Part shown: positions 1-11,876 of the stretch, in pieces
Position numbering within the stretch: the first letter of the stretch is position 1
Layout of the letters: every line of letters begins with the position of its first letter
Assembly (NCBI RefSeq): GCF_029227915.1
Contig: NC_079886.1
Coordinates: 9,238,001-9,302,000, forward strand
Direction of reading: 5' to 3'
Origin: Hydractinia symbiolongicarpus
Taxonomy: Eukaryota; Cnidaria; Hydrozoa; Anthoathecata; Hydractiniidae
Length of the DNA stretch: 64,000 nt
Translations under genes and position numbers: made by a program
Notes under the pieces: generated by a model
Told to the model about the DNA's origin: nothing
The model's input: only the letters and a program-made list of their open reading frames with translations
Databases searched by the model: none

Positions 1-122
1 AAACAATCAATGTGGTTACAATGATGTGGCAGCTAAATTTTCGAAAGTAGCCATCATCCGTATTATATTTTGTCCATGATTAGCTAACTATTGCAAAACA
101 AAAAAGAAGTTATTTGACTTAC

Positions 123-208
123 AGCTTCCAAACACCAAACACATTGACTTCCAGCACGGATACAACTCCTGCAGTCTGTTGCAGAATTGCAAGGATTTGC
201 CCTGACCT
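123..208 (-). CDS. Integrin beta subunit, PSI-domain exon (partial gene)
   Basis: This is an 86-nt internal exon with a pyrimidine-rich acceptor (TTTTTTAG) and a GTAAGT donor. Read in the only frame that makes sense, its five cysteines have spacing C-x5-C-x2-C-x6-C-x2-C and the core reads CIRAGSQCVWC. That matches the plexin-semaphorin-integrin domain at the N-terminus of integrin beta chains, which carry the pattern CIxAGxxCxWC. Integrin beta chains pair with alpha chains at the plasma membrane for cell-matrix adhesion. The exon takes 2 nt from the preceding exon and ends in phase 0. The beta-I domain and later exons would lie beyond the left edge. I could not find the signal-peptide exon to the right. 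A plexin or semaphorin PSI is the main alternative, but their cysteine spacing fits less well. Confidence 0.62.
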
Positions 209-3200
209 CTAAAAAACGAAAGCGAAACTTATGACTCTATCTTGTAGCTGAATTTGCTTTTGGTCCGGCTCCTCGGCCTTCTCATGTGCCGATATGCCGG
301 TACTGCATAATAAGCCTATTTTAGCGGTAATACTTCCCCGATGTTTTTGTTATCTCCTTATGGTCGACAAAATTTCGCTTGTCATAATCCAGTAACACTT
401 CAGCCTGGTGCCTGCCAGAACAGATTTTTTAGGTGCAATTTTGCTTATAAAAATTATTATTTTATTCTACATTGCTTAACAACTTATTTGTACTCTCAAA
501 TTAACAACTTGCCTACCGAGATCGTTTTCTGGTAAAATAAAAAAAACGTTTTTGTAAAGTAACCGAAAGTGTCTTAAACCCCTTAGTTACACCGAACCAT
601 TTATGACATTAATTCCATGATAGCTTTTCTTCTACGCTTAAACGACACTGCAAACTTAGATTAGGTTTCTTAAGGCTCACAGCACAATTCAGTTAGTTAG
701 TTTAGTGTCAAAGTAATTCCTGATTTTACGATCGTTTCCGATCTTTGTCCTGCTTTTTGCGCTCCTTTTCTTTTCTCTCGTTAAAAATCTCAAAAAATCA
801 CGCAAAAATTTCTTCCAAACACAAAACGCTAAATATGGTAAAATTGTTGTGTTTTTTATATTATATTTTTTCAGCTTTGCTTACAAACCATCGTCTAGAT
901 GCTAAACTTTTGTCTTTGCTACTGGAACTAGCATATTTTTTTTTTTTTTTTAATTTAGGCTATAATTTCTTTTATTTATCGCCAGTAACAATCAAAATGT
1001 TCTTATGGGTCTTTTTGGCTACAGCTGGGCGATGAAGAAGTGCAGTCATAGTTTATCACATGGAAGGAATAATCTTAAAAGAGATTGCGTAAATTTATAC
1101 TACGGCAGGATAATGCAAAGCATTTTAAGTTCCAAAAATGGATTACATACAGTCTATGTTTAGTACTGTGGTTCGTGAGTCTGTGTTTTATACTGTGTGT
1201 CACGTGTTTGTAAATAAACCTGTATTTTTGTATCTAGAGTTAGTTTATGTTGAGCATATAATACGAAAGGCATTACTTGTGTTCTCTGTGTGAAGCTCCG
1301 TAATATCCCCTATCTTGTTTTGTTATACAGCTCTTTTGGGAATTCGAGTAAACGAAAGTTGACTGTGCTTAACAAAGCAGACTTATGTCCTATAAGTCGT
1401 AAATTTAAATTCATCTTTTAAAATTATTAAAACGCAAATTTAACAGTTGATCAAAGATGTTATTTTAAAAGTCACAAAACTGTAATAAAAAATTTGAGGC
1501 ATTAAAAACTGCTTTATTAGCCAAGAAGATTTTCATAATTTTCGTAAATGTTTTATTCAAGTTAAGTTTGCGTAGGTTATATTAATACCTTGGCAAGACT
1601 TAACGGAAAGCGAATTCCCAACAAATGACTGGCAGAGGTTTATCCTTTGCATTTTACTCCAAATAGGCCTTTTGAAAAGCCTTATTCAATAAATTTTGGG
1701 AATTTCGACCTCGCAGAAGTTTCCCTAATAAAGAATTTAAACTACCTTGGGATGAAACACATTCGAACAGGATTTGAAGCAAGATTGCTGATGTCAGCAC
1801 TAAAATAAAGAGCATTAAAACTAACAATAAAAGTCGTATAATGTGTAAATGTTTTAAATTTGGTGAATTTTTAGAAGATGGTTAAGAATGAATTGGATTT
1901 GAGAATAAAGAAACATGGACGACAATAGGTACAAAGAGGAATGTCACTGTATTTTTCAAAAACAGAATTTTATTTCAATAATTATAAACAAAAGAAGCTT
2001 GTTTTAATAGTTTTAGATAAAATGGAAAAAGTCTTCTCGACATTGATCAAATAATACTGCTAATTGTGTATCAAAGAATGGTAAAAATAAATAAATATAA
2101 AAATAAATAAAGGAAAAAATTAATATAAATAAAACATAAATGAATACCTCTCACGAAAACAAACTTCATTTTTACTTCTTCTACAATATAAAAATTTTCT
2201 GTCACAAATGTTAATAAAAGCATTTAACGAGCATTCACGTAATTAGATTCTATTGTTCATAATTTAAACTGCTACTAATAACGCTATTTACTATCGTTGC
2301 ATGACAACCTAGTTCCCAGATAACTTCCACCGTAACTAGACTAAACGTATTAATTACACACACAGACATGCAGTTTTTTGTCAAGGAATCTCTTGTTATA
2401 CAAGTGGCTGCAACAAATAATCAACAGATATGGACTCGATAGTGCCAATACTTCCACCCTCCACCCTCCACCCCACTTTACATCTCTCCTTCCCGCATCT
2501 TTTTGGAATTTTAGGTTAATAGTATGACACTCCAAGTTTTAAAACATTGTTTATGTTGATATTTTTTGGGGGACATCGAGGCGAGGGATGCCTATGTTTC
2601 AGTAAAGTTTCTTTGTAAAAACGATGTTTTATCGCCGTTTTATTTTCTTATCTAATTAATGGGTTCAGACAAACAAGAAAAAAACAAGAAAAAAACAAGA
2701 AAAATCAAACAAACAAAACTATAAAATTAACAATATGCAAAACTTCATCAATGTCTTTTCTGAGAAGCCTGGGACCAAAGTTGGCTATGATAAACAACCT
2801 CTCCACAAAATTATGTCTGAATGTCCTTACTATATATGAGCAGAAAGAAAGTTTCCAATTCATTTGCCTTAATGACATTTTTACATCCTGGTAACAAGAC
2901 TGTTGGAGCATGCAAATTGGAATGACTTTTTTATGAAAATCGGAAGAAATAAGGATGTCGAAAGAAATTTCTTTGTTTTTTTGTTTAACAACATCATTAT
3001 GTTTTAAACATTTCTAATGAGAGGATATTAAAACAGTTTCATAATTTATTTAATTAATCATTTTGAAACGTCACCGCGACTGTGCATTTTTAATGATATA
3101 AAAAAAAGGGTGACAATCATTTGCAAATTAGGGATGCTTATATAACTTCAAGTGACACACTGATAGTATCTATCGGTTTGGTGCTGCATTTACGACATGG

Positions 3201-3812
3201 TTAAAAAACTGATCATCGGTTCCTTCAGTAAAGTACTTTTCAAACGGAAGGATTCTCGAATGCTACTAAAGTGTATCTGTAACTGTTTGTTTTTTGTTAG
3301 TTTCCACTAAGAGAACTTAGGAAGAGTGTGGTTGGTTTATTTTCTCATGGATTTTGATTGACTTATTTCCTCGTGAATTTTGATTGGTTTATTTTTTCGT
3401 GGATTTTGATTATCCTGCACAAATATATACATCATATCCTTTCAGCCGAACAGTTTTTGTGAACTTTTGACGATAAAAAAATTGTGTTTTGTTAAAAAAA
3501 AGAAGGAAGTTGCAGTCCCTTAGTTAGCAAATTCGTTTTGGACGGTGGGTTGGGTTCGGGGCAATGATGCTTGTTTGTCTGGAGAAAATCATGGTAAAAA
3601 GGGAAGATAGATTTGCTTAATTGTCTGCTAGATAATCTAAAAACGTGCAATTTATTGTGTTAATTCATAAAATTTTATAAATTGGCTTACATAGCTTCAC
3701 AAACCTGCTATGGTGTGTTAAAGTAAAGTGAAATAGATCGCAAAGTATGGCACAATGGTGGTTATGGGAGAATATATTGTATATATGTAAATACTTTTAT
3801 TCAGAAAAGTAA
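209..3812. other. Gene-poor AT-rich stretch
   Basis: I see no convincing exon here. It should contain the upstream exon(s) of the integrin-beta-like gene, but none could be placed. Visible features are a T15-plus run near 937, AT-rich simple sequence around 2080-2140, a CCACCCT triplication at 2454-2475 (G-rich on the minus strand) and an ACAAGAAAAA triplication near 2677-2705. A 35-bp block at 3217-3262 recurs with few changes at 4707-4742. Confidence 0.5.
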
Positions 3813-3919
3813 TACAGTGTTCTCTCTAATTAGTGGACACCGTTGGTGCATGAACAAAGTGTCCGCTAATTAGAGGTGTCCACCTTTTAGAGTGTCCGTT
3901 AATTGGAGAGAATACTGTA
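3813..3919. mobile_element. Short MITE with TACAGT ends (pogo/Tigger-like)
   Basis: The 107-bp element starts TACAGTGTTCTCTCTAATTA and ends in the near-perfect inverse, ACTGTA at 3919, giving terminal inverted repeats of about 28 bp. The ends fit pogo/Tigger-type Tc1-mariner elements (TA target, CAGT terminus). The interior repeats phrases such as GTGTCC and CTAATTAG. Diverged phrases of the same kind run through 4010-4290. There is no coding capacity. Confidence 0.6.
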
Positions 3920-4450
3920 CAAACTCAAAAGTTCACAAAAAAATAGGATTTTTCGTGTTGTCAGCGAAGACAATTTAATATTTTAAATTTGTGTGGAGTA
4001 AATAATGTCTTAAAGTTTGCTTTATATGCGCCCAATTGTTGGCTGTGTCCATTATAGGCCGGGGTCTGCTATAGAGGGATGTGCGCCAAAAAAATTTGCT
4101 ACATGAATATTGAGAAAAGGGTCCATTGTAGGGAGATGTTCACTATAAAAGATATCCGCCATCATGAGAATTCAAATTCTAATAAAAATTAACCCGTGAA
4201 CGATAGCCATCATGAAAATGACCACCGCAAAAGAGAGACGTTGTGAAGAGGGCCATTGTAAAAGAAAGGGGCAAAAAGTTGATAAGGTACAAAAATACAA
4301 TAAAATCTTCGCATATTGGTATTTTGTTGTGATTATTCACATAATAAGTTGATACATTAAAAGTTTTGCTCTTTCATATTTGAAATTATAATCGAGTTCG
4401 TTACACCTTTAGCATCTAATTGGTAGTAAAATAGATTGTGTTTGGTACTT

Positions 4451-5623
4451 TTAGAAAGTCATCTCAACGATGGCCATTGTAAGTAACAGTATGCACCAAA
4501 TTGTCAATGTTACCAAACTTGATGCTGAACTTCTTTTGCCAGATGTAATCACTTGCAGCGCGAATCCTTTATTGCACAATTCTTCTGTGCAACACGAAGC
4601 CTATAAAGACAAAGGTTATTAGGAAACGAAGTTTCGTTCTTTTTTAATATGCAAAGGTATCGTGTTGTATTTGTGCCAGAACGAAAAACTTTTCTGTGCC
4701 TTGGTTGTTCCTTCAGTAGAGTACTTTTCAAACGGAAGGATATTTAGTTGCTATGAAAAAGTTCAATGCTAATGCTAATCCTTTTTGTCTCCTAATTTTA
4801 TCATTAGTTTAATTCGAACTAACTTCTTGTCCCTTGACTTTTTGGATTGCATATTTTGCAAAGTTAAAGAGATAAAGCTGATATCTGTACCTTGCAATTT
4901 TCACCTTCGTCACTTTGCAAATCAGCTTCAGGACAGAGAGTTTTACAGTTCGATCTAACCTTTGTGCATCCTTTCATAAACACTGTTGACATTTCTGAAT
5001 GACCAATGTCATCATTTGTAATTGTGTACGAGATAGCAAAGCAACTACCTTGACCATCTTTGAACGGACATCTTTGTTTACCTTGTGTTGCTAGGCAACT
5101 TTGTCCATTTACCGCAGAGCATTTGAAACACTCCAAGGAATTTGCTGTAAGGTGAAAGCAAAAACAAATTTGTAAGTTCTGTTTTAGTAGTTCTACGAGA
5201 GCCTATAATGTGTTTAGAATATTTTCACGGGGAGAAGAAGGAAAGTTGAAGATCGTACCCACAAGCAATTGTAAATGCTATTTATTATACACGCCCACCT
5301 TTAACACATTACCAGTCACTTTATAAATCCTGCATCCTTGAAATTAGTTTACATGGTAAGGTCTTAAATCTCAAAGGGTCTTAATTCTTAACGACACTAG
5401 TTCGAGCTTTCTTCCGAAGCCCTTCAAAGACAGGAAACGTAAGAACGAAAGGAGCGCAAGGAAGTTGAAGGTGACAGGACAGAAGGTGACAACAATTTCG
5501 TGTTTTTTTCCGATGGCTTTTGGTTTAGTTTGGCAGGGATTATATTTTTTAATCTGATGAAATCATTTTTTACTTACCCGATGGTAAATACAACAAGACC
5601 AACAATAAGATAGTACAATCCAT
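4451..5623 (-). CDS. Ly6/uPAR three-finger protein, GPI-anchored, complete 3-exon gene
   Basis: Exons are 5623-5578, 5144-4891 and 4600-4451. Phases agree and the product is 149 aa. Exon 1 encodes a signal peptide (MDCTILLLVLLYLPSG). Exon 2 encodes most of a cysteine-rich domain opening LECFKC and closing NCK. Exon 3 opens with the family signature CCTEELCN, then a short spacer and a hydrophobic tail (residues about 130-147) typical of GPI-anchor signals. Ly6/uPAR proteins are small secreted or membrane-tethered three-finger domains that bind receptors or other surface proteins; the ligand here is unknown. The ATG was chosen because it gives a canonical signal peptide and an in-phase GTAAGT donor. 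Its promoter and exon 1 are copied in inverse orientation at 7420-7920. I assign no orthology to a named Ly6 protein. Confidence 0.85.
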
Positions 5624-6030
5624 TTTACCTCAACCGTTCTTTCTCAGCGAGTACTTTTAACAAGATATGACTACAAGCAAGTCAAAAAAAATTTTCAATT
5701 ACTCACCTATATGCTTCTTATTAAAAAATGATGATGTAGAAATAAAAACTTCCCAACTTTTATTGTTCTATAGAATTAGATTCTCGTCTTTCTTGAACTT
5801 GCTTTTAAATGTTTTTAATAGAGTTTTTAAAATTCAGCGAGTCATTTTTGCTAGTCACCAGTTTTCATTCAGAAGACCGTCTCGGCAAACGTGGCTGCCT
5901 TAGTTTGTAAATAAAATGGTCCGCTGTAAAATAATGAATTGCTCACTAGAGTACACGACAGCAAAGTATATCTAAACTCTTGGCTCTTTATCAAGCGTTC
6001 TGCATATATAAAACAGATATTGAGTTTATA
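5535..6030. repeat. Left arm of inverted duplication: Ly6 promoter plus signal-peptide exon
   Basis: The reverse complement of this segment aligns along its length with 7420-7920, and again with 9676-10176 in the second tandem copy. Small substitutions are spread through it. It includes exon 1 of the minus-strand Ly6 gene, about 40 bp of intron, and roughly 400 bp upstream. The upstream part is conserved at least as well as the exon, which suggests shared regulatory sequence or fairly recent duplication. Confidence 0.8.
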
Positions 6031-7364
6031 CTAAGACATATTAGCAGGCCAGTAAGAACCGGGAGGCAGCGAAGGTCCCTTAATAATTTTGCATTTTTTT
6101 CCTTTATTAACGGTCAACTTTTCTAACCCTCGGTGCTAACTGATAACATGAGGACATTAAGACTTGACCCCTCTTCCCCCTGCTCCCAATCTATCTGATA
6201 TTGCGAGATTGTCCACAACGATGTTCTGTATCGGGGCTGTTTACGTAAAGAAGGAGTCATGCGGGGTAAATGTTACTGCATTTTTGTGATCCGTTGCCAA
6301 AACATTTTTGCATTTCTGCAAATTGGACGTCCAGAAAATAATTGTGAAATTTATTTTTTGCGGGTCTGATACCAAACATTCGCATCGCATGCTTTTTTGA
6401 GGAAACTACAGCTAGGAATAAAACATGAAATGTGTGTTTTCATTCTGTATGACTTTTTTCTTACGACGAAAAAAGAATTTACATGGCATAATTATAAAAG
6501 ATTGCTTTGGTGTAAAATTGAGATGCATAAGCATAAAGTACCTAACGCTTGAGTTTTTGTCCCGTCTCAGTTATTAGATTGGTCTATAAACAAGATGCCC
6601 CGGGTACGAGCCCAGGGTATCTTGTATATTTTCTAACATCGGGATGGCATTATGAACATGTTTGCCTCGCCGTCCTGATATAAAAAAGAGACAACAGGCG
6701 CTGGGAACGAAGTTGAAATTGGTCGTATTTATTTTTTGACTGATTATCTGAAGTAGAATAAACGATCATGACAAGGTGAAGAACCCCATTTTAAATTAAA
6801 ATTTCCCTACTCAACTGTGATGATATGAGAATCTCATGAAAACAAAGTGTGATGTAGATTAACAATTTGCATATAATATATTGCTGTAGAATGTTTATGT
6901 GGGATTTCGATAAATTCTTTTTTAGCCAATCATATTAGTGAAATTAAAATTATTTTGTCACTAGCCTTGATGACACCAAACCTACGCATCCAGACTTGTG
7001 CGGTCTCTATCTATTGTTCTGGTTTCTTTTATTAAAAATTTCGCCTCGGGTACTGCTGGGCTGAAATCCCTAACTTGTTGACAAGAAATATTAAGCGACT
7101 GCGCAAACCATCAACAGCTTTAATTGTAATTAGACGTTTGCTTAATGTACGTTTCTCTTAAAATAAATAGACCTTTTTTCGCTGACCAAACACAATTATT
7201 TCTAAACCAATATTATGAATTAATATGCGCAATCGAACATTTATTCACAAGTGATGGGAATTTGTCTATAATTTGTCTTTACCGGAAACCATGAAAACGC
7301 CCCTATCCTGCGTCAAATTTTAGCGAATTGTGTCTATTAGAATTTGCATAGTTATCAGGAAAAA
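6031..7364. other. Spacer between divergent Ly6 paralogs
   Basis: No coding sequence is recognised. An imperfect GC-rich hairpin lies near 6592-6624, with arms that both contain AAGAT and CCC-GGG blocks. The remainder is AT-rich unique-looking DNA. This segment separates the 5' ends of the two head-to-head Ly6 genes; the far right end (7420 on) belongs to the inverted-repeat arm. Confidence 0.45.
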
Positions 7365-7829
7365 CAATTCTGGCATATTGCCACAAATTAGTTTACATTC
7401 CTGTTTTTATTTACGTGGCCTAGAAGAGACGCAATATCCAATCCTTATGTTTTAAATATACAGAACGCTTGGTAAGTCTTAGCATGGAAGCAAGGAGATA
7501 TACTTTGCTGGCGCGCACTCTAGTGAGAAATTCATTATTTCACAGCAGACCATTTTATTAAAAAAACTAAGGTAGCCACATTTCACGGTCTTCTAAAAGA
7601 AAACTGGTGACTAGCAAAAATGACTCGCTGAGTTTTAAAAGCTCTATTAAAAACATTTAAAAGCAAGTTCAAGAAAGACGAGAATCTAATTCTATAGAAC
7701 AATAAAAGTTGGGAAGTTTTTATTTCTACATCATCATTTTTTAATAAGAAGCATATAGGTGAGTAATTGAAGGAAAAATTATGACTTGCTTGAAGTTTTG
7801 GTTGAAGTAGGGGGGAAGGTTGAAGTAAA

Positions 7830-8790
7830 ATGGAGTTTACTATCTTATTGTTGGTCTTATTGTATTTACCATCTGGTAAGTATAGATTGATCTTATCAGA
7901 TTTAAATATATTTTCTCGTGAGGGGTGCTCTTTACTGTATAATTTCCAATTAAACCTAGAATAAAAAAAAACTAAAACGGCACCTGAGGTTACATCCTTG
8001 TCCCTGAAGCTCTGTAGGATATACCTTAAATCTACTTTTAAGCGTTGACTTGAAGAGGGACGAGAAGGTGGAGGGTGGACATTTTATATACACGTTAAAA
8101 GGATGTATGCTAGTAAATTAGCTATCATTTGATTGTCTTTTTGTAAAGATCTTTTTAATTCACAATAGAGTAAATCACAAGCACGCCGTAAAGTCAAGGT
8201 TTACCAGTTCTCAGTGCGGATTTTTCCATAATATATACCTTATGGAAATGGAAAACAACGCATTTTTAACGTTCTTTGCCAGGTATACACATCTACTAAA
8301 GTATAAATTTTGAGCCTCCCCGGCAGCAGATCATAGGCATATTGATGTTGTTTGGGCATTTAGAGGAATACCTATAACACTAAAACAAAAAAATACTTTT
8401 TGAAGTTTTAATAGGTTTTGCCAACTGTAAAACCTGTAAAAATGGCGTGATGTAAAACACGTAAATATTTAATTTCGATCTACAAGGTATCACATGGTTT
8501 ATTGAAACAAGCAAGTCATACCGAGAAAAATGTTATTAATTTTAGGAGCTGGTTTGACATGTTATTCATGCCGTTCATCCAACAAAATGAATTGTATAGC
8601 AAAACAGAAGGAAGGACAATGTCGACGTCGTACGGACATATGTGTGACGATGGAATTTACCCAAGTTGTATATTTATCGGCAAAGACGACAAAAGTGATA
8701 AGTGGATATCGCAAGCATTGTGCGTCAAGAAGATTCAATTGTAAATCTTACTGTAGCAGGAGATTAGAAATGGGATACGCAACATGCAAG
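7830..8790 (+). CDS. Ly6/uPAR-like exons 1-2, upstream tandem copy, no own last exon
   Basis: Exon 1 is 7830-7875 (signal peptide MEFTILLLVLLYLPSG, nearly the same as the minus-strand paralog). Exon 2 is 8546-8790 (opens GLTCYSC, closes ATCK, ten or more cysteines, basic-rich). Both splice sites and phases match the complete gene. No exon with the CCxxxLCN signature is seen before copy 2 begins. If exon 2 is not spliced, translation continues four codons past TGCAAG and stops at 8805, giving a soluble truncated form. Exon 2 could also splice in phase to the shared terminal exon at 12175. So this is either a second promoter and 5' end for the downstream gene or a stranded partial copy. Confidence 0.7.
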
Positions 8791-8893
8791 GTTGGTAGTG
8801 AATAGATATTCAAAAAGGGTAAAGAAGGCAATAACCCTTTTAAAATTCAGAACAAAGATTTTTATTTATTATACATTCTTAACCGGAAACCTT

Positions 8894-8906
8894 TGCTGAC
8901 TCAGCA
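8894..8906. promoter_or_regulatory. Perfect 13-bp palindrome TGCTGACTCAGCA (Maf/AP-1-type site)
   Basis: The sequence equals the classical T-MARE bound by Maf and related bZIP dimers. It lies about 100 bp after exon 2 and is repeated in copy 2 at 11150-11162. The same palindrome occurs in a MITE at 30717-30729. Nearby sequence resembles that MITE, so it may be repeat-derived rather than a selected enhancer. Confidence 0.4.
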
Positions 8907-9620
8907 ATTCAGATGAAAAGTCAAAATCTTTTTTATACGGCTTTAGATCCATTTTTTTAATAAATAGCAACAAAAATTAATATACAAAAATAAAAGAGTA
9001 AATAAGAAAGTTGTTTGGACAGGTAAAAAAGTGTTACTGTCACTGGAAAATATGGAGAAATTTCGTCGAGCTTGTCACATTTAACGAAGCCGGGCGAAAT
9101 AATACCTTAAGAAACTAATACTAGCAGGAAGATTTTTGCGCAAATTCTGTGGCTTTTAGTTCATTTCGCGAAAATAAGTTCCCGTGAATTTTATTTTAAT
9201 ACACACAAATTGCTAAAATGTTTTTGATGCTTTTAAAGTGTGTACACATCTACACCTTCCAAGTCTACACCTATGATATAAGTACCACACTCGTCCACAG
9301 GGTTTTTTGCCTCGCCGTCATCTCTCATATCAAGAAAGCCAAAAACTCTGAGACAAGGGTGATAAAGTACATTTCTGTTTGAGATTTGTTTTAAGAAATT
9401 CTCGACTTTCGCATTTTTATTCAAATCAAAATTTTTTTATTCAAATCGAAAAAATATTTTTAAAATCAAGGAACCGCGAGTATTAATTACTGCAGAACAC
9501 AATTTTTTTGATTTGCAAAAGTTTCTTCACGGTATTAACAAAGCAAAGTTGAACAATTTTAGTTTTAAATTAACCTCCTTAAATGTATGTCTTATACATC
9601 AATACCATGTTTTTAAAAAA

Positions 9621-11876
9621 CAATTCTGGCATATTGCCACAAATTAGTTTACATTCCTGTTTTTATTTACGTGGCCTAGAAGAGACGCAATATCCAATCC
9701 TTATGTTTTAAATATACAGAACGCTTGGTAAGTCTTAGCATGGAAGCAAGGAGATATACTTTGCTGGCGCGCACTCTAGTGAGAAATTCATTATTTCACA
9801 GCAGACCATTTTATTAAAAAAACTAAGGTAGCCACATTTCACGGTCTTCTAAAAGAAAACTGGTGACTAGCAAAAATGACTCGCTGAGTTTTAAAAGCTC
9901 TATTAAAAACATTTAAAAGCAAGTTCAAGAAAGACGAGAATCTAATTCTATAGAACAATAAAAGTTGGGAAGTTTTTATTTCTACATCATCATTTTTTAA
10001 TAAGAAGCATATAGGTGAGTAATTGAAGGAAAAATTATGACTTGCTTGAAGTTTTGGTTGAAGTAGGGGGGAAGGTTGAAGTAAAATGGAGTTTACTATC
10101 TTATTGTTGGTCTTATTGTATTTACCATCTGGTAAGTATAGATTGATCTTATCAGATTTAAATATATTTTCTCGTGAGGGGTGCTCTTTACTGTATAATT
10201 TCCAATTAAACCTAGAATAAAAAAAAACTAAAACGGCACCTGAGGTTACATCCTTGTCCCTGAAGCTCTGTAGGATATACCTTAAATCTACTTTTAAGCG
10301 TTGACTTGAAGAGGGACGAGAAGGTGGAGGGTGGACATTTTATATACACGTTAAAAGGATGTATGCTAGTAAATTAGCTATCATTTGATTGTCTTTTTGT
10401 AAAGATCTTTTTAATTCACAATAGAGTAAATCACAAGCACGCCGTAAAGTCAAGGTTTACCAGTTCTCAGTGCGGATTTTTCCATAATATATACCTTATG
10501 GAAATGGAAAACAACGCATTTTTAACGTTCTTTGCCAGGTATACACATCTACTAAAGTATAAATTTTGAGCCTCCCCGGCAGCAGATCATAGGCATATTG
10601 ATGTTGTTTGGGCATTTAGAGGAATACCTATAACACTAAAACAAAAAAATACTTTTTGAAGTTTTAATAGGTTTTGCCAACTGTAAAACCTGTAAAAATG
10701 GCGTGATGTAAAACACGTAAATATTTAATTTCGATCTACAAGGTATCACATGGTTTATTGAAACAAGCAAGTCATACCGAGAAAAATGTTATTAATTTTA
10801 GGAGCTGGTTTGACATGTTATTCATGCCGTTCATCCAACAAAATGAATTGTATAGCAAAACAGAAGGAAGGACAATGTCGACGTCGTACGGACATATGTG
10901 TGACGATGGAATTTACCCAAGTTGTATATTTATCGGCAAAGACGACAAAAGTGATAAGTGGATATCGCAAGCATTGTGCGTCAAGAAGATTCAATTGTAA
11001 ATCTTACTGTAGCAGGAGATTAGAAATGGGATACGCAACATGCAAGGTTGGTAGTGAATAGATATTCAAAAAGGGTAAAGAAGGCAATAACCCTTTTAAA
11101 ATTCAGAACAAAGATTTTTATTTATTATACATTCTTAACCGGAAACCTTTGCTGACTCAGCAATTCAGATGAAAAGTCAAAATCTTTTTTATACGGCTTT
11201 AGATCCATTTTTTTAATAAATAGCAACAAAAATTAATATACAAAAATAAAAGAGTAAATAAGAAAGTTGTTTGGACAGGTAAAAAAGTGTTACTGTCACT
11301 GGAAAATATGGAGAAATTTCGTCGAGCTTGTCACATTTAACGAAGCCGGGCGAAATAATACCTTAAGAAACTAATACTAGCAGGAAGATTTTTGCGCAAA
11401 TTCTGTGGCTTTTAGTTCATTTCGCGAAAATAAGTTCCCGTGAATTTTATTTTAATACACACAAATTGCTAAAATGTTTTTGATGCTTTTAAAGTGTGTA
11501 CACATCTACACCTTCCAAGTCTACACCTATGATATAAGTACCACACTCGTCCACAGGGTTTTTTGCCTCGCCGTCATCTCTCATATCAAGAAAGCCAAAA
11601 ACTCTGAGACAAGGGTGATAAAGTACATTTCTGTTTGAGATTTGTTTTAAGAAATTCTCGACTTTCGCATTTTTATTCAAATCAAAATTTTTTTATTCAA
11701 ATCGAAAAAATATTTTTAAAATCAAGGAACCGCGAGTATTAATTACTGCAGAACACAATTTTTTTGATTTGCAAAAGTTTCTTCACGGTATTAACAAAGC
11801 AAAGTTGAACAATTTTAGTTTTAAATTAACCTCCTTAAATGTATGTCTTATACATCAATACCATGTTTTTAAAAAA
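9621..11876 (+). repeat. Tandem duplication, copy 2 (2,256 bp)
   Basis: This is the second unit of the duplication described for 7365-9620, directly abutting it with no spacer. It is followed by unique sequence starting GAAAGCTCTTTTTG, which leads to the single terminal exon at 12175. Confidence 0.9.

Larger units (their letters stand above)
7365..9620 (+). repeat. Tandem duplication, copy 1 (2,256 bp)
   Basis: Positions 7365-9620 and 9621-11876 look identical wherever I compared them, including the coding frames inside. The unit starts CAATTCTGGC and ends CCATGTTTTTAAAAAA. An AAAA stretch just before copy 1 (7361-7364) offers junction microhomology. Identity over more than 2 kb means either a very recent duplication or an assembly duplication. 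The unit contains promoter, exon 1 and exon 2 of a Ly6-type gene but no terminal exon. Confidence 0.9.

Noticed and set aside
8502-8744. 80-codon frame overlapping Ly6 exon 2
   Set aside because: It is the wrong-frame shadow of exon 2, which has the cysteine pattern and splice phases.
9233-9424. 63-codon minus-strand frame in the duplicated unit (also 11489-11680)
   Set aside because: Short, no recognised motif; its repetition is explained by the tandem duplication.
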